Part shown: positions 53,617-62,048 of the stretch, one piece after another | Layout: every line of letters begins with the position of its first letter | How positions within the stretch are numbered: position 1 is the first letter of the stretch | DNA from: Pelagicoccus albus | GTDB taxonomy: Bacteria; Verrucomicrobiota; Verrucomicrobiia; Opitutales; Opitutaceae | Direction: 5' to 3' | Length of the DNA stretch: 64,000 nucleotides | NCBI RefSeq assembly: GCF_014230145.1 | Contig: NZ_JACHVC010000007.1 | Span: 124,001-188,000 of the forward strand | Notes under the pieces: model-generated | What the model was told of the DNA's origin: nothing | The model's input: the letters and a program-made list of their open reading frames with translations, nothing else | Database searches by the model: none | Position numbers and translations under genes: made by a program

Positions 53617-55152
53617 ATGAATTACCCTTATCTACCTGATTCCTTTCTGAGGATGGCGCTAAGCCTTGGGCTGATTTCAGCGAGCCTGATCGGACATACC
53701 GTTATGGCGTCCGATTGGTCTTTAGAAATATACCGAACGTCGCGGTCGGGAGAGAAAATGCAGCCGGTTGATTTGGTGCATTCAGATGGCGTCAAGGCCA
53801 ATGCCTTGGAAGTGTATCCAAATGATACTTATCAAAGGATAGAAGGAATTGGAGGCGCGTTTACGGAGAGCTCTGCTGCTGCTCTGGCAGGATTGCCTGC
53901 AGAGAAACGAACGGAAGTATTGGATGCCTATTTCTCGCCACAAGGAGCTGGATACAGCTTGATGCGAACTCATATAGCCAGCTGTGATTTTTCCTTGTCG
54001 AACTACACCTATGCAAGCGAAGCCGATGACTTGGATTTGTCTAGTTTCACGATCGAACCGGACCGACGTTACTTGCTGCCTTTGATAAAAGATAGCCAAA
54101 AGGTAGCAGGTGCCGATTTCAGAATCCTAGCCTCGCCATGGACTGCACCTCCTTGGATGAAAGACAACGGGACTTGGAATGGAGGAAAGTTGTTACCCCG
54201 ATACAAGTCGACCTTTGCCCAATACCTTGCTAAGTATATTGATGCTTACGAAGCGGAAGGCATCCCAATCTGGGGAATTACTCCGATTAACGAACCGGAA
54301 GGAAACGGTGAGAATTGGGAAAGCATGATTTTCAATCCGCATGAAATGAGCTCTTTTATCGCGGAGCACCTAGGTCCTGTTTTCAGTAGTGAAGGAATCG
54401 ATACGAAAATATATGTTTTCGATCAGAACCGGGACCACATGCGCGAGTGGGCTGAGGTTATTTTCAATGATGCAGATGCGACGCGCTACCTCTCGGGAAT
54501 GGCTGTGCACTGGTACAGTAGCACAGTGTCTGTGTGTGAGGACGAATTGGATGCAGTCCACGATATGTTTCCAGAAATGGGTATCATTCAATCGGAAGGT
54601 TGTATCGACGCCTTGGGTGACGACGAGCCAATCGATTCCTGGCTAGAGCCCGATTGGTGGTGGAGGAAAGAGGCAACTGATTGGGGGTGGATTTGGGCTC
54701 CTGAGGAAACAAAGGCTGACCATCCAAAGTACGCGCCAGTCTACCGGTATGCACGGGACTTAATCGGTGGTCTTAACCACTGGATGAGTGGATGGATCGA
54801 TTGGAATATCGTTCTCGATTTTCGAGGTGGGCCAAATCACGCCAGCAATTTTTGCGGAGCGCCGGTCCTGGTGGATGCGGAAAGCGGGGAAGTTTTCTAC
54901 ACCCCTCTTTATTATGTGATGAGTCACTTCAGCCGTTTTGTTAGGCCGGGGGCGAAGCGTATTGGCCTTGGGGATACGCCTGATGGCCTGTTGGCGACTG
55001 CGGCTTTGAATGTAAATGGAACGGTTGTTGTTGTGGTGTTGAACGATAGTCCAGAATCAAAGGTATTCGAATTGAAGTTGGAGGGCTTTTCCCAATTTGT
55101 CGAAGCTCCGGCCGAGTCGATACAAACCATCAGGTTGAGCAATGCGGATTAG
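53617..55152 (+). CDS. Secreted glycoside hydrolase family 30
   Basis: A 511-residue exported enzyme (signal peptide near residues 8-31, ending VMAS). The family mark RIEGIGGAFTESSA opens the domain. A TIM barrel carries acid/base E226 in ITPINEPEG and nucleophile E327 in IIQSEGCID, followed by a beta-sandwich (from about residue 430). This is the layout of the glucosylceramidase-like GH30 branch, acting on beta-linked glucosyl or related glycans. Exact substrate unknown. First of three same-strand genes with the isomerase (94 bp) and the MFS transporter (102 bp). Confidence 0.9.
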   Translation: MNYPYLPDSFLRMALSLGLISASLIGHTVMASDWSLEIYRTSRSGEKMQPVDLVHSDGVKANALEVYPNDTYQRIEGIGGAFTESSAAALAGLPAEKRTEVLDAYFSPQGAGYSLMRTHIASCDFSLSNYTYASEADDLDLSSFTIEPDRRYLLPLIKDSQKVAGADFRILASPWTAPPWMKDNGTWNGGKLLPRYKSTFAQYLAKYIDAYEAEGIPIWGITPINEPEGNGENWESMIFNPHEMSSFIAEHLGPVFSSEGIDTKIYVFDQNRDHMREWAEVIFNDADATRYLSGMAVHWYSSTVSVCEDELDAVHDMFPEMGIIQSEGCIDALGDDEPIDSWLEPDWWWRKEATDWGWIWAPEETKADHPKYAPVYRYARDLIGGLNHWMSGWIDWNIVLDFRGGPNHASNFCGAPVLVDAESGEVFYTPLYYVMSHFSRFVRPGAKRIGLGDTPDGLLATAALNVNGTVVVVVLNDSPESKVFELKLEGFSQFVEAPAESIQTIRLSNAD

Positions 55153-55246
55153 GTGAAATTTCGAGCGGTTTTGACCTTGTCCTGAATTCTTCTGAGAGAG
55201 GTCGAGGGGGCTTGCTCGTCTTGAACGAGGATGTTGTTCTCAAACG

Positions 55247-56053
55247 ATGAAACGTATTATTGCCCTGACCCTAACGACCCTTTGCCTTTACATCTCAAGC
55301 TTACAGGCTGCTCCGCAACTGGGGCTTCAATCCTGGACTTGTAGAAACATGACTTTCGAGGAGACGGTGGAGTTCGCCGCCGAACACGGAATCAAAAATA
55401 TCGAATTTTTCAGCAAGCATCTGGACCCGAAAGACTCCCGAGAGGCATTGGTCGAGAAAAAGGCATTTTTGGAAAGTCGCGGAGTTCGGGCTTACTCGAT
55501 TGGAGTTAGTCATACCACTACTGATAAGGCTGAAAACCGGAAGCTCTTTGAGTTGGCCAAGCTTTTCGAAATGGAAGTCATCGTAGTGGAACCGGGTGAC
55601 CAAATGATCTGGGGAAATTTGGAGGAGCTGGTTAAAGAATATGACATCAAGCTGGCTGTTCATAACCATGGGACTGGCACAACCTACGGAAATCCAGCAA
55701 CCGTGAAAGCGATCCTTGCCGAGAGAGATCCTCGGATTGGCGTCTGCATGGATATTGGCTGGGTGACGGCGGCTGGTTTCGATGCGGCTGCGATCTACAA
55801 ACGTTATGGAGATCGCGTGTACGACATGCATCTTAAAGATAAGCGATTGGACAAGATGGATGCTCCTGGTCGCCCACGGGACACATTTATTGGCTTAGGC
55901 AATTCGAACTATGCCGAGTTAACAGAAGCGATCCTCGAAGACGATTGGTCGGGAGTGATGGCAATCGAGACTGATAGCGGAGAGTTTGCCGCTGATCCGA
56001 CAGAGTTTGTAAAAGCGGCAAAGCTCTTTTTCGAAGCGAATTTCGAGGAGTAA
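55247..56053 (+). CDS. Exported sugar phosphate isomerase/epimerase-like TIM-barrel protein
   Basis: A 268-residue protein with a signal peptide (residues 1-21) and an AP-endonuclease-2-type TIM barrel: LGLQSWTCRNM, GIKNIEFFSKH, AVHNHGTG, VCMDIGWVTA, VYDMHLKDK, GVMAIETDSGEF. The metal-binding acids and histidines of the xylose-isomerase-like fold are present. Such exported proteins occur in many Verrucomicrobiota and Planctomycetes with glycan-use genes; they act on sugars in the periplasm by inference. Sits between GH30 and the transporter. Confidence 0.85.
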   Translation: MKRIIALTLTTLCLYISSLQAAPQLGLQSWTCRNMTFEETVEFAAEHGIKNIEFFSKHLDPKDSREALVEKKAFLESRGVRAYSIGVSHTTTDKAENRKLFELAKLFEMEVIVVEPGDQMIWGNLEELVKEYDIKLAVHNHGTGTTYGNPATVKAILAERDPRIGVCMDIGWVTAAGFDAAAIYKRYGDRVYDMHLKDKRLDKMDAPGRPRDTFIGLGNSNYAELTEAILEDDWSGVMAIETDSGEFAADPTEFVKAAKLFFEANFEE

Positions 56054-56155
56054 TTTTTTTGTTTCCGAGCGAGTGCCCAGCTTGCGCTTGGGTATGAGTG
56101 GATTCGCGCGTTGCAAAGGATCGAAGCTATCCGATGGTGTGCGTGTCCGCTCCGC

Positions 56156-57340
56156 ATGAACTCCCTCAAGTTCCAATATTTTTTCCTCTATGGCTCTTTT
56201 GCAGCAGTTCAGCCCTTTGTCGCTCTGCTGTTTAAAGAGCGAGGAATGGACGAAGAGCAAATGGGCTATGCCATGGGAATGGCTGGCTGGGCGATTATGC
56301 TCAGTCCAGCGGTAGTCACCGCGCTGGCCGATCTTCATCTCAGCCCCCGTCGATTGTTGGCGGCGCTTTGCTTGATAACCGGAGGGGCTTTGACGGCTCT
56401 CCTGTCTTTCTCCGGCAATTGGCCTTTGGTAATTGGCTTTTTCGTTTACTCGCTCGGGGTCACCGCGGTTTTGCCCTTGCTAGATGGAATCTTTTTTGGC
56501 GTCCAGCGGATGCAGGGAGAACGCGGAGAGCCGGAAACACATTACAATAAGGTTCGAGTGTGGGGAACCTTTGGATACATGGTTTTGTTACTCGCTCTGT
56601 TCTACCCCATGGAACGGGTAGGCGAGGTCGCTTTGGCTCTCTGGTTTGGGGTTGGTTGTTTCGCCATCCTTTTCTTACTCTCCTTTTTGCTACCGGATCG
56701 CGGCCGGCGAGAAGCGAAGAAAGCTGCCGAAGGGCTTCCCACAAGCAAGGCCCTTCTAGTCCTCTTCAATCGGGAGAATATTCTGTTTTCGGCTGCCATG
56801 TTTTTGCTGCTGTCCTGTTCAGCGGCGTATCATACGATGTATCCAGTTTTTCTGGCAGAGGACCTTGAGTTGGAGACACATTGGGTTGGCATCGTCATTA
56901 TGTCCGGAACGATAATCGAGGTGTTTTGCATCCTTGGTCTGACCCGGTTGGAGGATCGCTGGGGCTTAAGAGTCGTAATGCTGGGTGCGATTTTCCTCAC
57001 CCTCGTCAGGTTCGGCTTAATGTACGCCTATCCCAATTTGACAGTAGCGGTCGGGACCCAGGTTTTTCATGGGGCCATGATTTGCGCTATGCTGGTGGTT
57101 CCTCCCAACTACCTGAATGGTTTGGCGGATGACTCGAACCGCAACTCGATCCAAGGGGTCTATACGATGTTGATTATAGGCTTATCAAAATTTGTGGGCA
57201 CTGCGATTTCCGGCCATGTTGCAGCTGTTGACCAACGTTACGTTCACCTGCTTTGCCTGCTACTTACTGCTGCCTCGCTGGTATGCTTGTGGTATGGATT
57301 CCGTCCCAGGCAGGAGTCGGATTTATCAAGCCGAATTTGA
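56156..57340 (+). CDS. MFS transporter (MFS_1-like/nucleoside-H+ symporter type)
   Basis: The ATG at 56156 is preferred (394 residues); a TTG at 56111 is further upstream and would add residues with no similarity. Twelve hydrophobic helices are seen. The start (LKFQYFFLYGSFAAVQPFVALLFKERGM) and VRVWGTFGYM in the fourth region resemble the MFS_1-like sugar/nucleoside symporter group. It most likely imports the product released by the GH30 and isomerase proteins just upstream. Confidence 0.85.
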   Translation: MNSLKFQYFFLYGSFAAVQPFVALLFKERGMDEEQMGYAMGMAGWAIMLSPAVVTALADLHLSPRRLLAALCLITGGALTALLSFSGNWPLVIGFFVYSLGVTAVLPLLDGIFFGVQRMQGERGEPETHYNKVRVWGTFGYMVLLLALFYPMERVGEVALALWFGVGCFAILFLLSFLLPDRGRREAKKAAEGLPTSKALLVLFNRENILFSAAMFLLLSCSAAYHTMYPVFLAEDLELETHWVGIVIMSGTIIEVFCILGLTRLEDRWGLRVVMLGAIFLTLVRFGLMYAYPNLTVAVGTQVFHGAMICAMLVVPPNYLNGLADDSNRNSIQGVYTMLIIGLSKFVGTAISGHVAAVDQRYVHLLCLLLTAASLVCLWYGFRPRQESDLSSRI

Positions 57341-57354
57341 GCTTATTTATGGGC

Positions 57355-57385
57355 ATAAAAAAGCCGCGACTTGAAGGTCGCGGCT
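57355..57385 (-). terminator. Terminator of the TPR gene
   Basis: AGCCGCGAC / GTCGCGGCT, loop of 6; on the minus strand a T run follows. It lies 14-44 bases after the TPR gene stop. Confidence 0.88.
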
Positions 57386-57398
57386 GGGGGAAGAAGGG

Positions 57399-58742
57399 TT
57401 ATTGCGTGGGCTCGGCGGTTTTCTTGAGCTCTTCTAGCACGCTTTTCAGAGATTCGATTACTTCCGGTTTCGGGCTATCCGATTTCTCGATTCGGGCGAC
57501 CGCCTCCTCGACAGTTTTCTCAGCCGATTGCCGCATCACTTGATCAGGTGATTCCATGTTTAAGTTATCTCGCACGAACTCTGGCAGGAAGTGTGGCTGT
57601 TGGGTGCAGTAGAATGCGCAACCGAGGTGGAAAAGGTGTTGGGCAGACTGGCGGAGACCCTGAGCTCCCTTTTGCTCCCAGAACTTTACGAGCGATAGAC
57701 CGTCTTCTAGAAGATCCGAAGCTTTGTCGTGGATTTCCTGTTGAGCTTCCGGCTTCTGGTTGCCGATCAGCATGCCAAAGGCGTGGCAAAAGGAGCGGCG
57801 GGCGCTGAGTGAAATTTCTGCTGCTACGAGGTGGGTCTTTTCGTTTGGCTCTGCGATTTTCAGGGCGAATTCGGAAGACTTGATCGTTTCCTGAACTGTC
57901 TCGGGTGTCGGTTTTAGCCGGCTGAATAGATTCGCTCGATTGGCATGAGCGGAGCCCATCTCGATCGCGAGGCGCGGATCGTTCTTTTCCTTGATGGCTG
58001 CGATTACGCGAATGGTTTCGTCGAAAGAGGCGATCGCTAAGTCCAAGTGACTCTTTTCGGCGCTCCACATGAGGGAGCGGCCAAGGCTGGCCCTGATACC
58101 TGCTATCAAGGCGCCGACGGGAGCTTCTTCGGCGGGCATGCCCTCGATTACCTCGAGTGCTTTTTCGTAGGCGTCGATGGTACGTTGCGCGGGCTTTTGA
58201 GGATTGCTTAGTCGGGCGTAGACGTTGCCGAGGTTTAGCCAAGTGGCGGCGAGCTGATGCTGGAAACGTGGAGTTTCCTTCCATGGGAGTTGTTCGAGGA
58301 GGGTGATCGATTGGCGGAAGCAATCGGTTGCCTGTTCCATGGTCTCCTTGTTGGGCACGCGGGATTGGGTATGCCCGATGTTGCCCCAAACGGCTGCGAT
58401 GTCGGCTTTGTGAGATTCTCTCTTATCTTTGATCTGCTCGAAATGCTTGATGGCAACCTGGTAGCCGGCGATCGCCTTCTCGATTCCGTCCTTCGTATCG
58501 GAATTTGAAAGGGCGTTGGCTTTACCCATTTCTGCCCACCCGAGAAGGTGTTGTTTACTGTCTGACTCTTCGATCTCGGGAGCGTTAAGTAATGTGATCG
58601 CTTCCTCGAAGCCTTTGACGGCTTCAGCGAAAGCGGTGCGGTCTTTGCGAGCGATAGCGTCAGCTTGTGCGATTGCCTTGCGTGCTGGCTCCAAGGCGTC
58701 AGGAGCTTCGTTGGCGGGAGGTTGATTCTCTGGTTTGTCCAC
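57399..58742 (-). CDS. TPR-like helical-repeat protein
   Basis: A 447-residue soluble protein built of helical repeats: AFAEAVKGFEEAITLL, DGIEKAIAGYQVAIKHFEQI, QATDCFRQSITLLEQL, RTIDAYEKALEVIEGM, LDLAIASFDETIRVI, all with tetratricopeptide spacing. No signal peptide or catalytic domain is visible, and the C-terminus is a charged helix. Probably a protein-interaction scaffold; partner unknown. Monocistronic with its own terminator. Confidence 0.8.
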   Translation of the reverse strand: MDKPENQPPANEAPDALEPARKAIAQADAIARKDRTAFAEAVKGFEEAITLLNAPEIEESDSKQHLLGWAEMGKANALSNSDTKDGIEKAIAGYQVAIKHFEQIKDKRESHKADIAAVWGNIGHTQSRVPNKETMEQATDCFRQSITLLEQLPWKETPRFQHQLAATWLNLGNVYARLSNPQKPAQRTIDAYEKALEVIEGMPAEEAPVGALIAGIRASLGRSLMWSAEKSHLDLAIASFDETIRVIAAIKEKNDPRLAIEMGSAHANRANLFSRLKPTPETVQETIKSSEFALKIAEPNEKTHLVAAEISLSARRSFCHAFGMLIGNQKPEAQQEIHDKASDLLEDGLSLVKFWEQKGAQGLRQSAQHLFHLGCAFYCTQQPHFLPEFVRDNLNMESPDQVMRQSAEKTVEEAVARIEKSDSPKPEVIESLKSVLEELKKTAEPTQ

Positions 58743-58881
58743 GGAAATTTGCAGGGTTTGTATTTCTTACGGAAAAGCTCGGGAGGGTGGGGAGTGTAGG
58801 CCGAATTGTGAAGGGTTAATTTCTTCGCTATCCGTTGCCAGGTTTGCGGGCTGGCTTGTATCGAAACGTAAGGTGTCAGTC

Positions 58882-59877
58882 TCAATGCGTGTGTCTGCCG
58901 TCCAAAACCTCGATGGTGCAGTGTACGATCCCCAACTTTTCGGGGATCTGATGCTTGTAGAAATCTGGCGTTTTCGGATCGGAGCTAAGAATGGAAAAGG
59001 TAGCGTTTAAAATGCCGGGACCGATCGACCAGATGTGCAGATCCACGACCTTGTCGCTTTCTGACTCCAAGGCTTGCCTCGCTGAGGCGACTGTTTCCGC
59101 TGGCGCTTGGTAGTCTAGTATGGTTTGCGAGGTGCTCCGCAGCAGTCCGATTGACCAATTGGCAACTAGGACCGAACCGGCAATGCCCATGACCGGATCC
59201 ATCCAGATCCAACCGAAATACTTAGCCCCAAGGAGTGCGACGATCGCAGTAACGGAGGTGAGGGCATCGGCCATAACGTGGAGATAGGCGGACCTCAAGT
59301 TCTGGTCCTCATGGTCATGAGGATGATCGTGGTCATGATGATCGTGATCATGGTCGTGCTCATGATGATGGTGGTGATGATGACCGCCGTGGTGGTGGTG
59401 ACCGTGACCATGGTCATGCCCGTGATCATGCTCGCCGAGAATCAGCATGCTGGCTCCGTTAACAATGAGACCGATAACGGCCACTCCTATCGCCCAGTTG
59501 AACTGGATTTCGACTGGGTTTAACAAGCGGTCGAAGCTTTCCCAGAGCATCATCAACGCAAATCCAGCCAATAACAGGGCTCCGGTATAGCCGCCTAAGG
59601 CGTTCACCTTGCCGGTGCCGAAGCAAAACCTCGGGTCGGAGGCGTTTTTGCGAGCGTATATGTAAGCGATGGCTGTGATCGTAAGGGCGGCGCTGTGGGA
59701 GGCCATGTGTAGGCCATCTGCTAGCAAGGCCATGGAGCCAAAGAGCGAGCCAGCGCTAATCTCGACAACCATCATCACGAGGGTGATGGCAATGACGATC
59801 AGGGTCTTCTTCTCCCCTGTTTTTTGCTGATCTTGTCCGAAGACATGGCTGTGGCTGTAACTGGGCTGCTGGTCCAT
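58882..59877 (-). CDS. dmeF: DmeF-type cation diffusion facilitator (Co/Ni/Zn efflux)
   Basis: A 331-residue inner-membrane metal exporter. Opens with HSHVFGQ and MMVVEISAGSLFGSMALLADGLHMASHSAAL, the helix 2 metal site of the DmeF branch. Six transmembrane helices are interrupted after helix 4 by a loop (about residues 148-193) with about 25 histidines in roughly 43 residues, then the second metal site HVMADALTSV. A short cytoplasmic ferredoxin-like C-terminal domain ends the protein. The DNA of the His-rich loop is a simple repeat near 59306-59435. Likely exports cobalt, nickel or zinc. Confidence 0.9.
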   Translation of the reverse strand: MDQQPSYSHSHVFGQDQQKTGEKKTLIVIAITLVMMVVEISAGSLFGSMALLADGLHMASHSAALTITAIAYIYARKNASDPRFCFGTGKVNALGGYTGALLLAGFALMMLWESFDRLLNPVEIQFNWAIGVAVIGLIVNGASMLILGEHDHGHDHGHGHHHHGGHHHHHHHEHDHDHDHHDHDHPHDHEDQNLRSAYLHVMADALTSVTAIVALLGAKYFGWIWMDPVMGIAGSVLVANWSIGLLRSTSQTILDYQAPAETVASARQALESESDKVVDLHIWSIGPGILNATFSILSSDPKTPDFYKHQIPEKLGIVHCTIEVLDGRHTH

Positions 59878-59980
59878 GAGTGCTAAATTTGAAAGGGTCT
59901 TCGAGCGTGTCTGATTTGCGAGCGAGGCGCAAGCTGGGGGATCGGGTTTAACGTGCAGGATTTGTTACTAGGATGGATAC

Positions 59981-60015
59981 AAAAAGAGGCGGACCGCTGT
60001 GTGCAATCCGCCTCT
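59981..60015 (-). terminator. Orphan terminator-like hairpin (minus strand)
   Basis: AGAGGCGGA / TCCGCCTCT, 13-base loop; the minus strand has a T run after it. No minus-strand gene lies directly upstream of it in the window. Confidence 0.55.
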
Positions 60016-60089
60016 CCTCTAACGACTGTGTGTTTCCGAAAATAATTCTGGGGACAATATAGCGGTTAGCGTCGATCACCTCTACTCCG

Positions 60090-60120
60090 ATCGGGATTTC
60101 AGTTGCCCCAATCGGGATTT
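60090..60120 (+). promoter_or_regulatory. Paired direct repeat ATCGGGATTT upstream of the kinase
   Basis: Two identical 10-base copies with 21-base spacing, about 75-105 bases before the first possible start codon. A candidate regulator site for the kinase-regulator operon. Confidence 0.35.
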
Positions 60121-60195
60121 GCGCGATTTCGCGGAGGTTTTGTCTCAGATTTTGGTGTTAAGCCCTAACGATTTCGCAAAGAGCTTGTTAATCGT

Positions 60196-62034
60196 ATGGC
60201 CTATCAGGGAAGCGCTTCAATGAAAGTCCGAGCAGGACGATGGCTAATGAGTTGTCCAATTGGCCTTCTTGGGGAAGCGAGGCTTCTCTACCCTAGGGCT
60301 GACGACATCTTAGCAGAAAGAGCGATGAGTAAAATTGACCTAAACGAAATGCAGACGGAATGTCCGGTAGATCCTCATTTGGTATCGAGTCTTAGTGCCC
60401 ATTTCGCGGGTCGAGGAGTGATAGGGGAGGAATCGTTGGGAGTGGCCTTCGAGTATCCTAGCCTGAGAGTTGCGTTTATCAATAAGGTTGCCAGCAGGGT
60501 TTTGAATCCACGTTTCGATGGACCGGAGGACAGGGAAGTCTACGATTTCAGTCTGGAGGACATTATCTCAGTGCATGACCGCCGTCGGTTTAACGCCAAT
60601 ATCTTTCCGATGCTCAAGGTGACAGAGAGCTGGATGGGGGATTTGGTCATACGGGATTTGAGAGGAGGGGATATACCGGTTCGTTCCCAATTGTGGATAA
60701 GCTCTTTTGAGCAGCATACCCCTTCTAAGTTCCTTTTTATGAGATGCGATCCGAGATCTGACTTTTCTTTCAAGAACATGAAGGGATGGCAGGACAGGGA
60801 ACTCCTGCTCGCATTATTGGCTCACGCTCAAGACGCGATATATTTTAAGGATAAGGAGAGTCGTTTTCTGCGCGCCAGCTCTTCCATGATTCGTCGTTTC
60901 GGTCTGACTCATCCTCACGAGATAATTGGCAAGACAGACTTCAACTTCTTCGGAATCGCTCACGCGGCGGAAGCCTACGAAGACGAGCAGAATATCTTGA
61001 AGACCAAGATTCCTATCGTGGGAAAGGAAGAAAGGGAGGTTTATGAGGATAAGCCGGACACTTGGGCTTCGACTACCAAGCTCCCTCTTTACGATGAGTC
61101 GGGAGAAGTGATCGGTACTTTCGGGATATCCAGAGATATTACCAAAAAGAAAAAGGAGGAAGAGGAGAGGAAGGAGTTGGAGGTTCGACTGCAGTTGGCC
61201 CAACGCTTGGAGGCAATCGGGTCTCTCGCCGCTGGAGTGGCCCATGAGATCAACACACCTACTCAGTTTGTCTCGGATAACGTAAAGTTCCTGAAGGATT
61301 CCTTCACCGACTTAATGGAGATTGTGTCTGCCTGCAGGGGATACATCAAAGAATCGAAAGCTCATCCGGAGCAAGTGGAGGAGCGGAGTGCGTTGCTTCA
61401 GCTTATCGAAGATCGAGATCTTGATTTTCTGGAAGAAGAGATTCCGAAAACTTTGGAAGAAAGTTCGGACGGTTTGGAGCAAGTCGCTAAGATTGTGGGG
61501 TCTATGAAGGAATTTTCCTACCCTTCGTCGTTTGAAAAGGGCAAGGCCGATATCAATAGAGCCATCGAAAATACTCTTAATGTTTCCCGCAATGAATGGA
61601 AGTCGGTGGCCGAAATTCGACTGGAATTAGACGAATCCTTACCGGAAGTTTTCTGTCATGTCGATGAGCTAAAGCAGGTTTTTCTAAACCTGATCGTGAA
61701 TGCGGCACAAGCAATCGAGTCGGTGCGGAGCGGGATGGGGGAGATTTGTATCAAGACCTCGTTTGATAAGGGATATGTCTGTATTGAGGTTAAGGATACG
61801 GGAGAGGGTATGGATCAAGATGTCCTCTCTCGGATCTTTGAGCCTTTCTTTACTACCAAGGAAGTGGGTAAGGGGACTGGTCAAGGTTTGGCTATGGCGC
61901 GTAGTGTCATCGTTGAAAGACACGGTGGTGAGATCGATTGTAGAAGCGAATATGGGGTGGGATCTGTATTCAGAGTAAAGATACCAGCGGACGAGATTGA
62001 TGCGCGTCATGCAGGCGATTCAAGTGTTAACTAG
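60196..62034 (+). CDS. PAS-domain sensor histidine kinase
   Basis: 612 residues from the ATG at 60196; an ATG at 60325 (MSKIDLNEMQ) is a good alternative, since the first 43 residues look unstructured. No transmembrane helix. PAS-like regions: about residues 60-190 and 205-315 (AQDAIYFKDKESRFLRASSSM, GKTDFNFF, GTFGISRDIT). A coiled coil leads to the H-box LAAGVAHEINTPTQFVSDN with H350, then the N-box FLNLIVNAAQAIESV, G1 VKDTGEGMDQD and G2 GTGQGLAMARSVI. The response regulator gene begins 14 bp after its stop, so they form an operon and are likely a signalling pair. Confidence 0.92.
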   Translation: MAYQGSASMKVRAGRWLMSCPIGLLGEARLLYPRADDILAERAMSKIDLNEMQTECPVDPHLVSSLSAHFAGRGVIGEESLGVAFEYPSLRVAFINKVASRVLNPRFDGPEDREVYDFSLEDIISVHDRRRFNANIFPMLKVTESWMGDLVIRDLRGGDIPVRSQLWISSFEQHTPSKFLFMRCDPRSDFSFKNMKGWQDRELLLALLAHAQDAIYFKDKESRFLRASSSMIRRFGLTHPHEIIGKTDFNFFGIAHAAEAYEDEQNILKTKIPIVGKEEREVYEDKPDTWASTTKLPLYDESGEVIGTFGISRDITKKKKEEEERKELEVRLQLAQRLEAIGSLAAGVAHEINTPTQFVSDNVKFLKDSFTDLMEIVSACRGYIKESKAHPEQVEERSALLQLIEDRDLDFLEEEIPKTLEESSDGLEQVAKIVGSMKEFSYPSSFEKGKADINRAIENTLNVSRNEWKSVAEIRLELDESLPEVFCHVDELKQVFLNLIVNAAQAIESVRSGMGEICIKTSFDKGYVCIEVKDTGEGMDQDVLSRIFEPFFTTKEVGKGTGQGLAMARSVIVERHGGEIDCRSEYGVGSVFRVKIPADEIDARHAGDSSVN

Positions 62035-62048
62035 TCTTAAGCAAACAT

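Larger units (their letters stand above)
59878..60195. other. 318-bp intergenic region with hairpin and direct repeats
   Basis: No gene recognised. Contains a 9-bp hairpin AGAGGCGGA / TCCGCCTCT (59985-60015) that is preceded by an A run, so on the minus strand it would terminate an unknown transcript, and a direct repeat ATCGGGATTT at 60090-60099 and 60111-60120, 21 bases apart (two helical turns), upstream of the histidine kinase. Confidence 0.5.

Noticed and set aside
59306-59435. Repeat array resembling a CRISPR or minisatellite
   Set aside because: The period is short and irregular and it encodes the histidine-rich loop of the metal exporter in frame.
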